NCBI RefSeq assembly: GCF_900155885.1
Contig: NZ_FTMB01000002.1
Coordinates: 329,107-393,106 of the forward strand
Source of the DNA: Rhizobium sp. RU20A
Lineage (GTDB): Bacteria > Pseudomonadota > Alphaproteobacteria > Rhizobiales > Rhizobiaceae
Reading direction: 5' to 3'
DNA: 64,000 nucleotides
The translations under genes were made by a program, and so were the position numbers. The notes under the pieces were generated by a model that was not told the origin of the DNA, did no database searches, and saw nothing but the letters and a program-made list of their open reading frames with translations. Shown piece by piece: positions 53,086 to 60,947 of this stretch; the first letter of the stretch is position 1; every line of letters starts with the position of its first letter.

Positions 53086-53850
53086 TCAAAGCGTTGCCGC
53101 CACGCGGGCGAGAATGTCGAGGTAACCTTCGACGGTCCACGCGGAGCGCCCGATGAAGAGGCCGTCAATATCCGGCTGGCTGACGAGTTCGGCGCAGTTG
53201 CCGGGATTGACGCTGCCGCCGTAAAGGATCGGCACGCGCCTGCCGAGCGCTGCCTCAGCCACGGCCGCGATCTTCTCATGCCGGGCGTTCGCATAGTCGA
53301 TGGTGGCCGGAATGCCGTTGACGCCGATGGCCCAGACGGGCTCGTAGGCGATCAGGATCTCAGCCTTTCGCTCCTCGGCGCTGAGAGGTTCGAGCGCCTT
53401 TCCCACCTGTCGGCGCAGCACCTCGTCGGCCCGGCCCGCCTCACGCTCCGCGAGCGTTTCTCCGATGCAGACAAGCGGTACCAGCCCATGGCGCACGGCA
53501 GCACGCGTCTTCAGGCCAACGGCTTCGTCTGTCTCGTTGAAGAATTCGCGCCGCTCGCTGTGCCCAATCTCAACGAGGTCGAGATTGCAGTCCTTCAGCA
53601 TCAGCGGCGAAATTTCACCTGTCCAGGCGCCGCCCTCGTCCCAATGCATGTTCTGCGCGCCGACCTTGACGCTGGTACCCTCCAGCCGCGCCTTGACCTC
53701 GCGCACCGCCGTGAAAGGCGGAATGATGAAGCGCTGGACATTCGGATGGCGCTCCCCATCCGCCGCCTGCAGGCCATCGGCAAAGGCCAGGGCCTCCGCC
53801 AGCGTCTTGTTCATCTTCCAGCTCGTGCCGACCCAGAACGTCCTTGCCAT
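53086..53850 (-). CDS. triose-phosphate-isomerase paralogue (TpiB/EryH-like)
   Basis: The 254-residue protein has the TIM catalytic residues: Lys in SWKMNKT (about 12), His in IGHSERR (about 99) and Glu in AYEPVWAIG (about 173). However, the start FWVGTSWKMNKT and loop 6 (AIGVNGIPAT rather than AIGTGKTAT) differ from glycolytic TpiA and match the EryH/TpiB type, which in Brucella isomerises tetrulose-4-phosphate. That assignment is from memory of the family. It is the last gene of the RpiR-linked operon and lies 110 bases after the EryC-like gene. The local partner strengthens a tetrose role. Confidence 0.85.
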   Translation of the reverse strand: MARTFWVGTSWKMNKTLAEALAFADGLQAADGERHPNVQRFIIPPFTAVREVKARLEGTSVKVGAQNMHWDEGGAWTGEISPLMLKDCNLDLVEIGHSERREFFNETDEAVGLKTRAAVRHGLVPLVCIGETLAEREAGRADEVLRRQVGKALEPLSAEERKAEILIAYEPVWAIGVNGIPATIDYANARHEKIAAVAEAALGRRVPILYGGSVNPGNCAELVSQPDIDGLFIGRSAWTVEGYLDILARVAATL

Positions 53851-53960
53851 CGATCCCTCCGGCGCGGTTGCGCCGCTCCCTCTTTCAAAATTTGCACACA
53901 GGAGGGCTGCGGCAGCCCCTTGGGACTGCCGATTGAAACCCCCGTAACGTCATTTAAAGC

Positions 53961-54893
53961 TTACGAATTGCGGCCGTTGAAGCCGGTGTCGATGTGCGGC
54001 TCCCAGTAGGCGACGGATTCGCGCAACATCTCCACCATGTTGCTGTCCGTCGGTTCGCGCTCGCGGAAGGACAGTTCCATGCAGATCTCGTTGTCCGTGC
54101 CGCCGGCTTCCGTGACGGTGCGGATGATCTTTTCCGGCTGGATGCGGCCATCCTGATTGTGCTGGGCCGTAAAGGGCCAGTGGCCGCCCTTGTTCATTGA
54201 GGACTGCTTGACGTGGATGATCGGCGATTCCTGCGGGAAGGCCGCCGCCCAGGCATAGGGGTTGGTATCGTCGGGGTTCGGCGAGGTGACATCGCCATGG
54301 TCGATATCGACGATCATTTTGAAGGGGAGCGGGAGATTGGCGGCGGCAAGGCGCTTGTCGAACGACCGGCACTCGGCAATCGTGTGGCCGAACTCGCGGC
54401 CGACCGACATCGGCTCCCAGAAGACGTATTTGAGGCCGGCATCCCTGCCCTGCTCCGCCACGTCACGCCAGCATTCGATGACCTCGTCGATCAGCGCCTC
54501 GCGGCGGGCCGCGTCATTGTAGTCCTTCTGGGTGAAGATGGCGAATTGCGAACCCATGCCGTCGGCGCCGAGATCGCCGGCAATGTTGGCGAGCGTGCGG
54601 AACCACTCGACGTAATATTTGCGCACATCCGCATCCGGGTGGCCCATGTGGTTGAGGCGAGCATAGGTGCTCGTCATCACCGAGGTGATGCGGATGCCGG
54701 TCCGCTCCATGGCCTTTTCAAACTGGCGCACGCGCCGGACAATGGTCGAGGCCGGCCAGGACGGATGAATGAACTCCGGCGTCAGCTGGATGTAGCCGAT
54801 GCGGATCTTCTCGGCGAGGGTATCCATGAGGTCATCGACCTCGGCGAAGCGGTTGACGAGCGGATTGGTGTTGAGGGACAGCCTCAGCGCCAT
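53961..54893 (-). CDS. sugar phosphate isomerase/epimerase, EryC-like
   Basis: The 310-residue protein is a xylose-isomerase-like TIM barrel: LNTNPLVNRFAEVDDL at the start, GYIQLTPEF, ITSVMTSTYARLNHMGHPD, KYVFWEPMSVGREF, MIVDIDHGDV and IIHVKQSS. Conserved Glu, Asp and His residues of the metal site are present (WEP, DIDHGD, HVKQ). It resembles EryC of Brucella, shown to be a tetrulose-4-phosphate racemase. Next to it lies the TIM paralogue that would act one step later. Substrate remains inferred. Confidence 0.82.
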   Translation of the reverse strand: MALRLSLNTNPLVNRFAEVDDLMDTLAEKIRIGYIQLTPEFIHPSWPASTIVRRVRQFEKAMERTGIRITSVMTSTYARLNHMGHPDADVRKYYVEWFRTLANIAGDLGADGMGSQFAIFTQKDYNDAARREALIDEVIECWRDVAEQGRDAGLKYVFWEPMSVGREFGHTIAECRSFDKRLAAANLPLPFKMIVDIDHGDVTSPNPDDTNPYAWAAAFPQESPIIHVKQSSMNKGGHWPFTAQHNQDGRIQPEKIIRTVTEAGGTDNEICMELSFREREPTDSNMVEMLRESVAYWEPHIDTGFNGRNS

Positions 54894-54964
54894 GGTGATT
54901 TCCTCCCAGGAATGGCCTTGTCAGATCAGCGACACCAGCACGGCCGGTGCAGCAGGATATTCGA

Positions 54965-55672
54965 TCAGGATGCGGCCGCGACGGGCGCGCGGGCAACGAG
55001 AACAGAGTGGATCGCGTCCGGCAGCTCGGCGAAGCTGTCGATCAGGCGATCGGCGCCGAGGCCCTCAAGCGACGTCTTGGTGTAACCATAGGTCAGCGCG
55101 ATGACGGGAATTTCCGCAGCAACGCCGGTCGCGATATCGACCTCGCTATCGCCGACATAGAGCACCGGCTCGGCGCCGCCGGCGGCCTTGACGGTTTCCG
55201 TCAGGTGGCGCGGATCGGGCTTGCCGACCTTGAACGTATCGGGTCCAGCGACGATGTCGAAGAAGGATGCGAGGTCGAGATCATCAACGACGGCGCGGGC
55301 GAAGCGTTCCATCTTGTTGGTACACACGCCCATCTTCCAGCCTTCGGCCTTGAGCGTCGTCAGCACCTCCACAACATCGGCATAGGGCCGCGTTTCCTGC
55401 GCGACGCGGCTGCCGTAGATCTCGGTAAAGCGCTGGATCGCCGCCTTGCCGGCTTCCTCTTCCCATTCCACGCCCCGCTCGGTCAGCGCCCGGCGTACGA
55501 GGTTGGGAATGCCATGGCCGATCAGCCGGCGGGCGAGATCGACACCGATCGGTGCCAGGCCCATTTCCGCCATCAGCGTGTCGAGCGAGCCGGCAAGATC
55601 GGGAACGCTGTCGACCAGGGTGCCATCAAGGTCGAAAATGATCGTGCCGACCTTTTGCGTGGTGCCCGTCAT
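54965..55672 (-). CDS. HAD phosphatase, phosphoglycolate phosphatase-like
   Basis: The 235-residue protein has HAD motif I DLDGTLVDS (about residues 14-22), motif II VCTNK, motif III Lys in KVGKPDP and motif IV GDSEVDIATG. The cap sequence and FGYT-type segment (TYGYTKTS) match Gph. Gph removes phosphate from 2-phosphoglycolate. In this operon it may instead act on a small hydroxy-acid or sugar phosphate; that it sits with a thiamine-dependent cleavage complex fits release of glycolate-level products. It lies 198 bases after the E2-like gene. Confidence 0.85.
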   Translation of the reverse strand: MTGTTQKVGTIIFDLDGTLVDSVPDLAGSLDTLMAEMGLAPIGVDLARRLIGHGIPNLVRRALTERGVEWEEEAGKAAIQRFTEIYGSRVAQETRPYADVVEVLTTLKAEGWKMGVCTNKMERFARAVVDDLDLASFFDIVAGPDTFKVGKPDPRHLTETVKAAGGAEPVLYVGDSEVDIATGVAAEIPVIALTYGYTKTSLEGLGADRLIDSFAELPDAIHSVLVARAPVAAAS

Positions 55673-55814
55673 CTCAAGTCTCCTCCTCGGGCGCTGCCGC
55701 CCGTCAGTCCTCTCGGGCGTGAATCGCCCGTTGTCCGGCCGCCAGCATAGTCACCTGCCGCGCTTCTGGAAGGGTCGGCGACAGAAAGTTTGCCGCCATT
55801 TTCAGGCCGCCGGA

Positions 55815-55852
55815 GGAGCCGGCCCTGCGACAGGGAACACAGGGCCGGCTCC
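55815..55852 (-). terminator. long hairpin between the E2-like and HAD genes
   Basis: GGAGCCGGCCCTG and CAGGGCCGGCTCC are perfect 13-base arms with a 12-base loop, just downstream of the E2-like gene. There is no clear T run on the minus strand, so it may stabilise or process the message rather than end it. Confidence 0.4.
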
Positions 55853-55870
55853 GGGAGGTGAAACGCCGGA

Positions 55871-57241
55871 TCAACCGGCGCTTCGGACTGTCTGGGCCAC
55901 GAGGCGGCCGACAAGGGCGGCGGCTTCGAGCTGCGGCAGGTGGCCGACCTGCGGCAGGCGGTGCAGGGCAACGCTGGCCGGAACGGTCTGATCCGGTGGC
56001 ACGATGCGGTCTTCCGTGCCGACAATGACGCGCGCCGGGCCGGCAAAGCGGGCAAGCGCCTCGCGCACCGAGAAGAGCTGCGTATTGCCGGAGAAGACGC
56101 CAGCCGCGAGCTTGCCCTGGTTGGCCGCCATGGCGGTGCCGTCACGGCCGGAGAGCGTGGCCCGAACGAGGACGCCGGGCATGGCAGCCGGATCATGCAC
56201 GAGCTGGTCGAGCCAGACCTTCAACGCGCCTTCCGTGGAGGAGCCGAGGAAGCCGGCGACGTAATCGCCGTTGATCTTCGGGCCGAGACCGGCCGGCGCA
56301 ATCAGCGTCAGCGAGCGGATATCGAGATCGCCGCCACCGGCAATGGCTGTCGCAACCGCCGCTCCCAGCGAGTGACCGACAAGATGCACGCGATCCAGCT
56401 TTTCCGCCGCCAGCGAAGCCCGAACGGAAGCGACGAGCGCATCGAAGTCCGAGGCGGATGTCGCTGACGCCGCGCCGTGGCCCGGCAGGTCTATGGCGAG
56501 GATCGGATTGGCGATGCCGAGATGGGCGAGGAACGGCCGCCAGGCGGAAAGTTCGCCGCCAAAGCCGTGGATCAGGAGTACGGGATCGCCGGTGCCGGAC
56601 TGCAGCGTCTTGATGAAGGACCCTGCCGCGCCCGTCGCCGTCTTGCCGCTGAAGGCGAGAACCTGCGAGCCGGAAGACTGGCCGGACCGGCTGAAAGCCT
56701 CCACGTCGCGCTTGACGACGGCGCCGCGCGGGCCGGTGCCCTTGACGGTGGCAATATCCACCCCGGCGGCGGCGGCCAACCGGCGGGCGAGCGGGGAGGA
56801 TCCGCCCGTCGTACCGGTCTTGAGGAAGGCTGTTTCGGCCTCCCGTGCCGCTTCCGCGGGGAAGCTCGTGACATTTGCAGGCTGGCTTTCCGCTACGGGT
56901 TCGGCGGCGGGCGCCTTGGCAGCCTGGACGATCGTCTGGGCGTCCTCGCCCGAGAAGGTCGCCGGCGCCGGCTTTTCTGCCGGAGCCGTTTCCAGCACCT
57001 CGCCCTCTTCACCCACCATCATCAGCGGCTCGAGAACGATGGCGGTATCGCCGACCTTGTAGCGGATTTCGAGGATCGTGCCGGTTTCGAAGGCCTCGAC
57101 CTCGAAGACCGCCTTTTCCGATTCCACCTCGGCGACAATATCGCCTTTTTTGACCGGATCACCCTGCTTGACGAAAATTGCGGTCACCTTGCCTTCGGTC
57201 AGGTCCTGCCCGACCTGCGGCATCAGAATGGGACGTGCCAT
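55871..57241 (-). CDS. lipoyl-domain/alpha-beta-hydrolase E2-like protein (AcoC type)
   Basis: The 456-residue protein has an N-terminal lipoyl domain with the lipoylated Lys in ESEKAVFEV (about 43), an Ala/Pro linker, a peripheral-subunit-binding domain (SPLARRLAAAAGV, then GTGPRGAVVKRDV, about residues 145-180) and a C-terminal alpha/beta hydrolase with LIHGFGG, nucleophile Ser in VGHSLGAAVA (about 292), Asp in GTEDRIVP and His in VGHLPQL. AcoC of acetoin dehydrogenase has the same build, in which the hydrolase-like domain replaces the acetyltransferase of PDH E2. It follows transaldolase by 11 bases. Confidence 0.9.
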   Translation of the reverse strand: MARPILMPQVGQDLTEGKVTAIFVKQGDPVKKGDIVAEVESEKAVFEVEAFETGTILEIRYKVGDTAIVLEPLMMVGEEGEVLETAPAEKPAPATFSGEDAQTIVQAAKAPAAEPVAESQPANVTSFPAEAAREAETAFLKTGTTGGSSPLARRLAAAAGVDIATVKGTGPRGAVVKRDVEAFSRSGQSSGSQVLAFSGKTATGAAGSFIKTLQSGTGDPVLLIHGFGGELSAWRPFLAHLGIANPILAIDLPGHGAASATSASDFDALVASVRASLAAEKLDRVHLVGHSLGAAVATAIAGGGDLDIRSLTLIAPAGLGPKINGDYVAGFLGSSTEGALKVWLDQLVHDPAAMPGVLVRATLSGRDGTAMAANQGKLAAGVFSGNTQLFSVREALARFAGPARVIVGTEDRIVPPDQTVPASVALHRLPQVGHLPQLEAAALVGRLVAQTVRSAG

Positions 57242-57252
57242 GGTCTGTCTCC

Positions 57253-58470
57253 TTATGCCACGCGGCGGCGAAGCTGTTCGACCGACTGCGCGACGAAATC
57301 GACGGTCTTGCGGGTGGCGGCGGCAAATTCGGTCGCGGTGGCGGCGAAGGCACCGAAATAGGCGAATTCCTCCGGCTTCATGCCGTCGAATTCATAGGCC
57401 TGCCGGAAATAGGGAATGCGCAAGAGCTTCTCGATCAGTTCCGGAGGGGCATCCGTATCGATTGCGCCGGCATCGAAGGCCGGGAGACGGTCTTCCGCCT
57501 TCATCAGCTGCGCGATGTAGCCCGGCGGGCAGGTGTAGACGAAGTCACCACCGGCAATGAGCGCGATGTGGCCGCTGGAGGCCTTGCCGCCCGGACCGTC
57601 ATCCTGCACGCGCATCGAGCATTGCAGCATCTTGCTCGGATGGTTGTTCTCCTTGCCGTAGCGATAGGCGCGCTTCAATACCGCCATTTCGCCGAGCAGA
57701 ATCTCCTCAGCCGTCAAGGCGATGCCGCGAGCATCGGCCTGAGCCTTGAGGTCGCCGATATTACCGAGGCGCGAGGACATGTGGGTGATGACCGAGCGCC
57801 ACTTGGAGAGGTCGATACCGGCGGCCTTCGCACGCTCCAGACCGCGCGACACGGCATTCATGCAGGCCACATATTGCGGTACGGTGAAGGAGGTCGTGTT
57901 GTTGGTGGAGATGCCGCGGGCCGTGAGCTCCTCGATGACCTCGTAGCCTTCCTTCGAGCCGGGGATCTTCACCATCACGTTCGGTGCGATCTCGGCCAGT
58001 TGCAGGCCCTGCGCCAGCATGCGTTCGCGGTTGGTGACGAAGCGCGGATCGACCTGACCCGAAACATAGCCATACTTGCCGTTGGAGGCATCGAAGACCG
58101 GGCGGATCATGGCCGCGCCCTTGCGCACCACATCCAGATAGACGGCCCAATAAATGTCCTCGATATCGTCGGCATTGCGCTCGGCCGCGATCTTACGGAT
58201 CTCGCCGGCCCAGAATTCCGGGTCGGCCTGGATCGCCTGGAGCGAGAGCGGCGGGTTGGTGGTCACGCCGCGAAAGCCCATCTTGCCGCTAGCCGCATCC
58301 TCGGCATTGAAGAGGCGCGTCAGCTGCGCCTCCCACTCTTCCCGCTTGTCGGCAGGCGCATCCTTCAAAACGGAGGCCTTCCAGCCTTCGTAGACGAGCG
58401 GCGAGGAATCCCACCAGATCTCACAATCCGGATTGGTCTCCGCCAGCTTTTCCAGCACATGAAGCGACAT
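57253..58470 (-). CDS. transaldolase family protein, long form
   Basis: The 405-residue protein has the transaldolase barrel: GVTTNPPLSLQAI near residues 75-87, the Schiff-base Lys in VMVKIPGSKEGYEVIEEL (about 162-179), and GISTNNTTSF. It is longer than E. coli TalB because of an N-terminal extension and a large C-terminal part. It interconverts sugar phosphates through a dihydroxyacetone unit, typically using erythrose-4-phosphate. It lies inside the operon, 21 bases after E1-beta and 11 bases before the E2-like gene, which is an unusual place for transaldolase. Confidence 0.87.
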   Translation of the reverse strand: MSLHVLEKLAETNPDCEIWWDSSPLVYEGWKASVLKDAPADKREEWEAQLTRLFNAEDAASGKMGFRGVTTNPPLSLQAIQADPEFWAGEIRKIAAERNADDIEDIYWAVYLDVVRKGAAMIRPVFDASNGKYGYVSGQVDPRFVTNRERMLAQGLQLAEIAPNVMVKIPGSKEGYEVIEELTARGISTNNTTSFTVPQYVACMNAVSRGLERAKAAGIDLSKWRSVITHMSSRLGNIGDLKAQADARGIALTAEEILLGEMAVLKRAYRYGKENNHPSKMLQCSMRVQDDGPGGKASSGHIALIAGGDFVYTCPPGYIAQLMKAEDRLPAFDAGAIDTDAPPELIEKLLRIPYFRQAYEFDGMKPEEFAYFGAFAATATEFAAATRKTVDFVAQSVEQLRRRVA

Positions 58471-58491
58471 GATGTTTTCCTCCCCTCCGGT

Positions 58492-59496
58492 TCACTCGGC
58501 GGCTTGCGCGAGCGGCTTGGCGTGCAGCGAGCGGCGCACGGCAGCCACGACGTCATCCACCTGCGGCACGGAAGCCTTTTCGAGCTCGAGGTTGAAGGGG
58601 ATCGGAATATTGAGGCCGGCGACGATCTCGATCGGCGCATCCAGATCGTAGAAGGCTTCCTCCTGGATGATGGACGCGATGTCGGAGGCGACGCCGCCGC
58701 GGCGAACGGCTTCCTGTACGATGACGCAGCGGTTGGTCTTGGCAACCGACGTCAGGATCATCTCCTTGTCGAGCGGCACCAGCGTGCGCGGATCGATGAC
58801 TTCGACGTCGATGCCTTCTTCGGCAAGCCGGGCCGCCGCTTCGAGCGCGCGCGGGACCATGTTCGACCAGGCAATGACCGTTACGTCCTTGCCGGCGCGC
58901 TTGATGTCGCCTTTGCCGAATTCGATGATGTGCTCACCATCCGGAACCATGCCCTTGGTCATGTAGAGGTGCTTGTGCTCCAGGAACATGACCGGGTCGT
59001 CCTGACGCAGGGCATATTTCAAGAGGCCCTTGGCATCGGACGGGGTGGAGGGCATGACGACCTTCAGACCCGGCACATGGTAGAACATGGCTTCGAGACT
59101 CTGCGAGTGCTGCGCGGCCACGCCGCCGCCGGTGCCGCCCTGGGTGCGCATGATGAAGGGCACACGGCCCTCGCCACCCGTCATCAGACGGAACTTGGCG
59201 GCCTGGTTGACGATCATGTCCATGCCGAGCATGGCAAAATCGATATAGAGGATTTCGACGATCGGGCGGGCGCCGGCAATCGCCGCCCCCACGCCGACGC
59301 CGATCATGCCGGCTTCGGCGATCGGCGTATCGCGTACGCGCTTCGGGCCGTATTTTGCGAGCAGGCCTTCGGTGACCTTGTAGGACCCGCCACGCTCGGC
59401 AATGCCTTCACCGATGATGAAGACCGTATTGTTGCGTTCCATTTCCTCGTCGATCGCCTCGCGCAGGGCGTCGCGGTACATGAGTTCTCGTGCCAT
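58492..59496 (-). CDS. thiamine-dependent dehydrogenase E1 component, beta subunit (acetoin-dehydrogenase-like)
   Basis: The 334-residue protein is the E1-beta chain of a 2-oxoacid/acetoin dehydrogenase. It has YRDALREAIDEEMERN at the start, the catalytic Glu in TPIAEAGMIGVGVGAA (about residues 57-72), RTQGGTGGGVAAQHSQSLE with the conserved His, and VEVIDPRTLVPLD. The C-terminal domain is complete (about 200-334). It follows E1-alpha by 21 bases. Confidence 0.93.
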   Translation of the reverse strand: MARELMYRDALREAIDEEMERNNTVFIIGEGIAERGGSYKVTEGLLAKYGPKRVRDTPIAEAGMIGVGVGAAIAGARPIVEILYIDFAMLGMDMIVNQAAKFRLMTGGEGRVPFIMRTQGGTGGGVAAQHSQSLEAMFYHVPGLKVVMPSTPSDAKGLLKYALRQDDPVMFLEHKHLYMTKGMVPDGEHIIEFGKGDIKRAGKDVTVIAWSNMVPRALEAAARLAEEGIDVEVIDPRTLVPLDKEMILTSVAKTNRCVIVQEAVRRGGVASDIASIIQEEAFYDLDAPIEIVAGLNIPIPFNLELEKASVPQVDDVVAAVRRSLHAKPLAQAAE

Positions 59497-59517
59497 GATG
59501 TTTCTCCCCCGGGAACC

Positions 59518-60504
59518 TTAGTAGATGTCCGCGAACTGGCGGAACTCGGCGACGGACACTTCACCGCTCGCCTTGGAGAATTCGACGGCGTCCTCGAATT
59601 CCTGCTTGATTTCGTTTTCGATCGCCTCGATCTCGGCGGCGGTGGCGCCACCCATTTCGGAAAGGGCGTTGCGGGCGCGGTCGACCGGGTCGCGTTCCTT
59701 GTAATAGGCGAGCTTGTCGGCCGGCATGTACTTGCCCGGATCGTTTACGTGGTGACCCATGTGGCGGTAGGTGCGCGCCTCGATGACGATCGGGCCTTCG
59801 CCGCGACGGCACTTGGCGACCGCATCCTGCATGATCTCGTGCACGGCGATCGGATCATTGCCATCAACCAGATGGCTTTCGACGCCGAGTGCGATACCGC
59901 GCTTGTAGAGATCGGTCTCGCGGGTCGATTCCTCGATGCGGGTGGAAACGGCGTACTGGTTGTTCTCGATGACGAGGACGAAGTTGAGGTTCCAGATCGC
60001 CGCCAGGTTCAGCGATTCCATGAATGTGCCGTTGTTGGAGGCGCCATCCGTGGTGAAGGTAACGGTTACCGCGTCGTTCCCCTTGATCTGATTGGCAAGG
60101 GCCGCGCCGACGCCGAGCGGCGTGCCGGCACCCACGATGCCGTTGGCGCCGAGATTGCCGACGGAGATGTCGGCGATGTGCATCGAGCCGCCATAGCCCT
60201 TGCAGTAGCCGGTGTCCTTCTGCAGCAGCTCGGCGACCATGCGCTTCACATCCGCGCCCCAGGCGATGCAATGGCCGTGACCGCGGTGGGTGGAGGCGAT
60301 GTAGTCGCCTTCGCTCAGCGCCGCACAGACGCCGGTCGCAATGCCTTCCTGCCCGAGATAGGGATGGAAATAGCCACGGATCAGACCCTGGCGGTAAAGC
60401 TTGATGCCTTCCGATTCAAAAACGCGGATCTTGTAGGCGGTCTTGAAAAGTTTTTCCAGAAGCTCCCGCGAGGGGGCATTGGCCTTGGATGCCTGCTCTG
60501 ACAT
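59518..60504 (-). CDS. thiamine-dependent dehydrogenase E1 component, alpha subunit (acetoin-dehydrogenase-like)
   Basis: The 328-residue E1-alpha chain has RGYFHPYLGQEGIATGV (about residues 43-59), ASTHRGHGHCIAWG, KGYGGSMHIADIS and the thiamine-diphosphate motif, which reads TDGASNNGTFMESLN ... IENNQYAVST; most family members have GDG where this has TDG. No phosphorylation loop is seen. It is the first gene of the operon, with GGGGAG before the ATG. No E3 (dihydrolipoamide dehydrogenase) gene is in the window, so the complex would borrow one. The RpiR gene is divergent 443 bases away. Confidence 0.93.
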   Translation of the reverse strand: MSEQASKANAPSRELLEKLFKTAYKIRVFESEGIKLYRQGLIRGYFHPYLGQEGIATGVCAALSEGDYIASTHRGHGHCIAWGADVKRMVAELLQKDTGYCKGYGGSMHIADISVGNLGANGIVGAGTPLGVGAALANQIKGNDAVTVTFTTDGASNNGTFMESLNLAAIWNLNFVLVIENNQYAVSTRIEESTRETDLYKRGIALGVESHLVDGNDPIAVHEIMQDAVAKCRRGEGPIVIEARTYRHMGHHVNDPGKYMPADKLAYYKERDPVDRARNALSEMGGATAAEIEAIENEIKQEFEDAVEFSKASGEVSVAEFRQFADIY

Positions 60505-60947
60505 GGATGTTCACTCCCCGAAAGTCCATGATTTTTCGATAGGCAGTTCTCTAGCACCACCAGAAATGACTGTCGAGAAAATTTTCTTCAAAGCAGGAGG
60601 TGCGAATGACGTCGCCCTCTCCACCTCTTCATGGAATGAATCTCTCAATAAATTTCATCATTTCAATTCATTAGACGGCAAACCGGATCGAGTGCGGCGA
60701 TCACTCGCGAAACACCTCGATCATGATAAGACTATGGATTTGTTCATATATTTTAAAAAGGAAAATTTCTTCCACATCGCCATTAAATTCGGAGATGGTT
60801 GGCTCCGCAGCAAGATGCAGGATAGAGGAAAAGGCCGCCTTCCCAAGGGATCGGCTACGAACAGATGACCGATCCGACGCGAAAACTTTTCTTCCGGATT
60901 GAGAAATGCTAACAATGTTCACGGTCCTGTCATGACCGCATCGAAAT
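60505..60947. promoter_or_regulatory. AT-rich divergent control region with three GAAAA-TTTTCTTC motifs
   Basis: This 443-base region between E1-alpha and the RpiR gene has AT-rich stretches (16 G/C of 60 at 60721-60780). Three related palindrome-like motifs occur: AGAAAATTTTCT (60576-60587), GGAAAATTTCTTCC (60760-60773, exactly GGAA-N6-TTCC) and GAAAACTTTTC followed by TTCC (60881-60895). RpiR-family regulators such as rhizobial IolR bind GGAA-N6-TTCC, so these are the best operator candidates. No gene is apparent. Confidence 0.55.

Noticed and set aside
53086..54893. complete erythritol (ery) operon
   Set aside because: EryC- and EryH-like genes are present but no EryB-type dehydrogenase, no clear EryA and no RpiB-type EryI are in the window, so the canonical erythritol route is not shown.
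57178..60501. 1107-codon plus-strand open frame opposite the E1/transaldolase operon
   Set aside because: It mirrors the codon pattern of four genes on the minus strand that have clear domains; its own product has no recognisable domain and is rich in Asp, Gly, Arg and Val as expected of antisense frames in GC-rich DNA.
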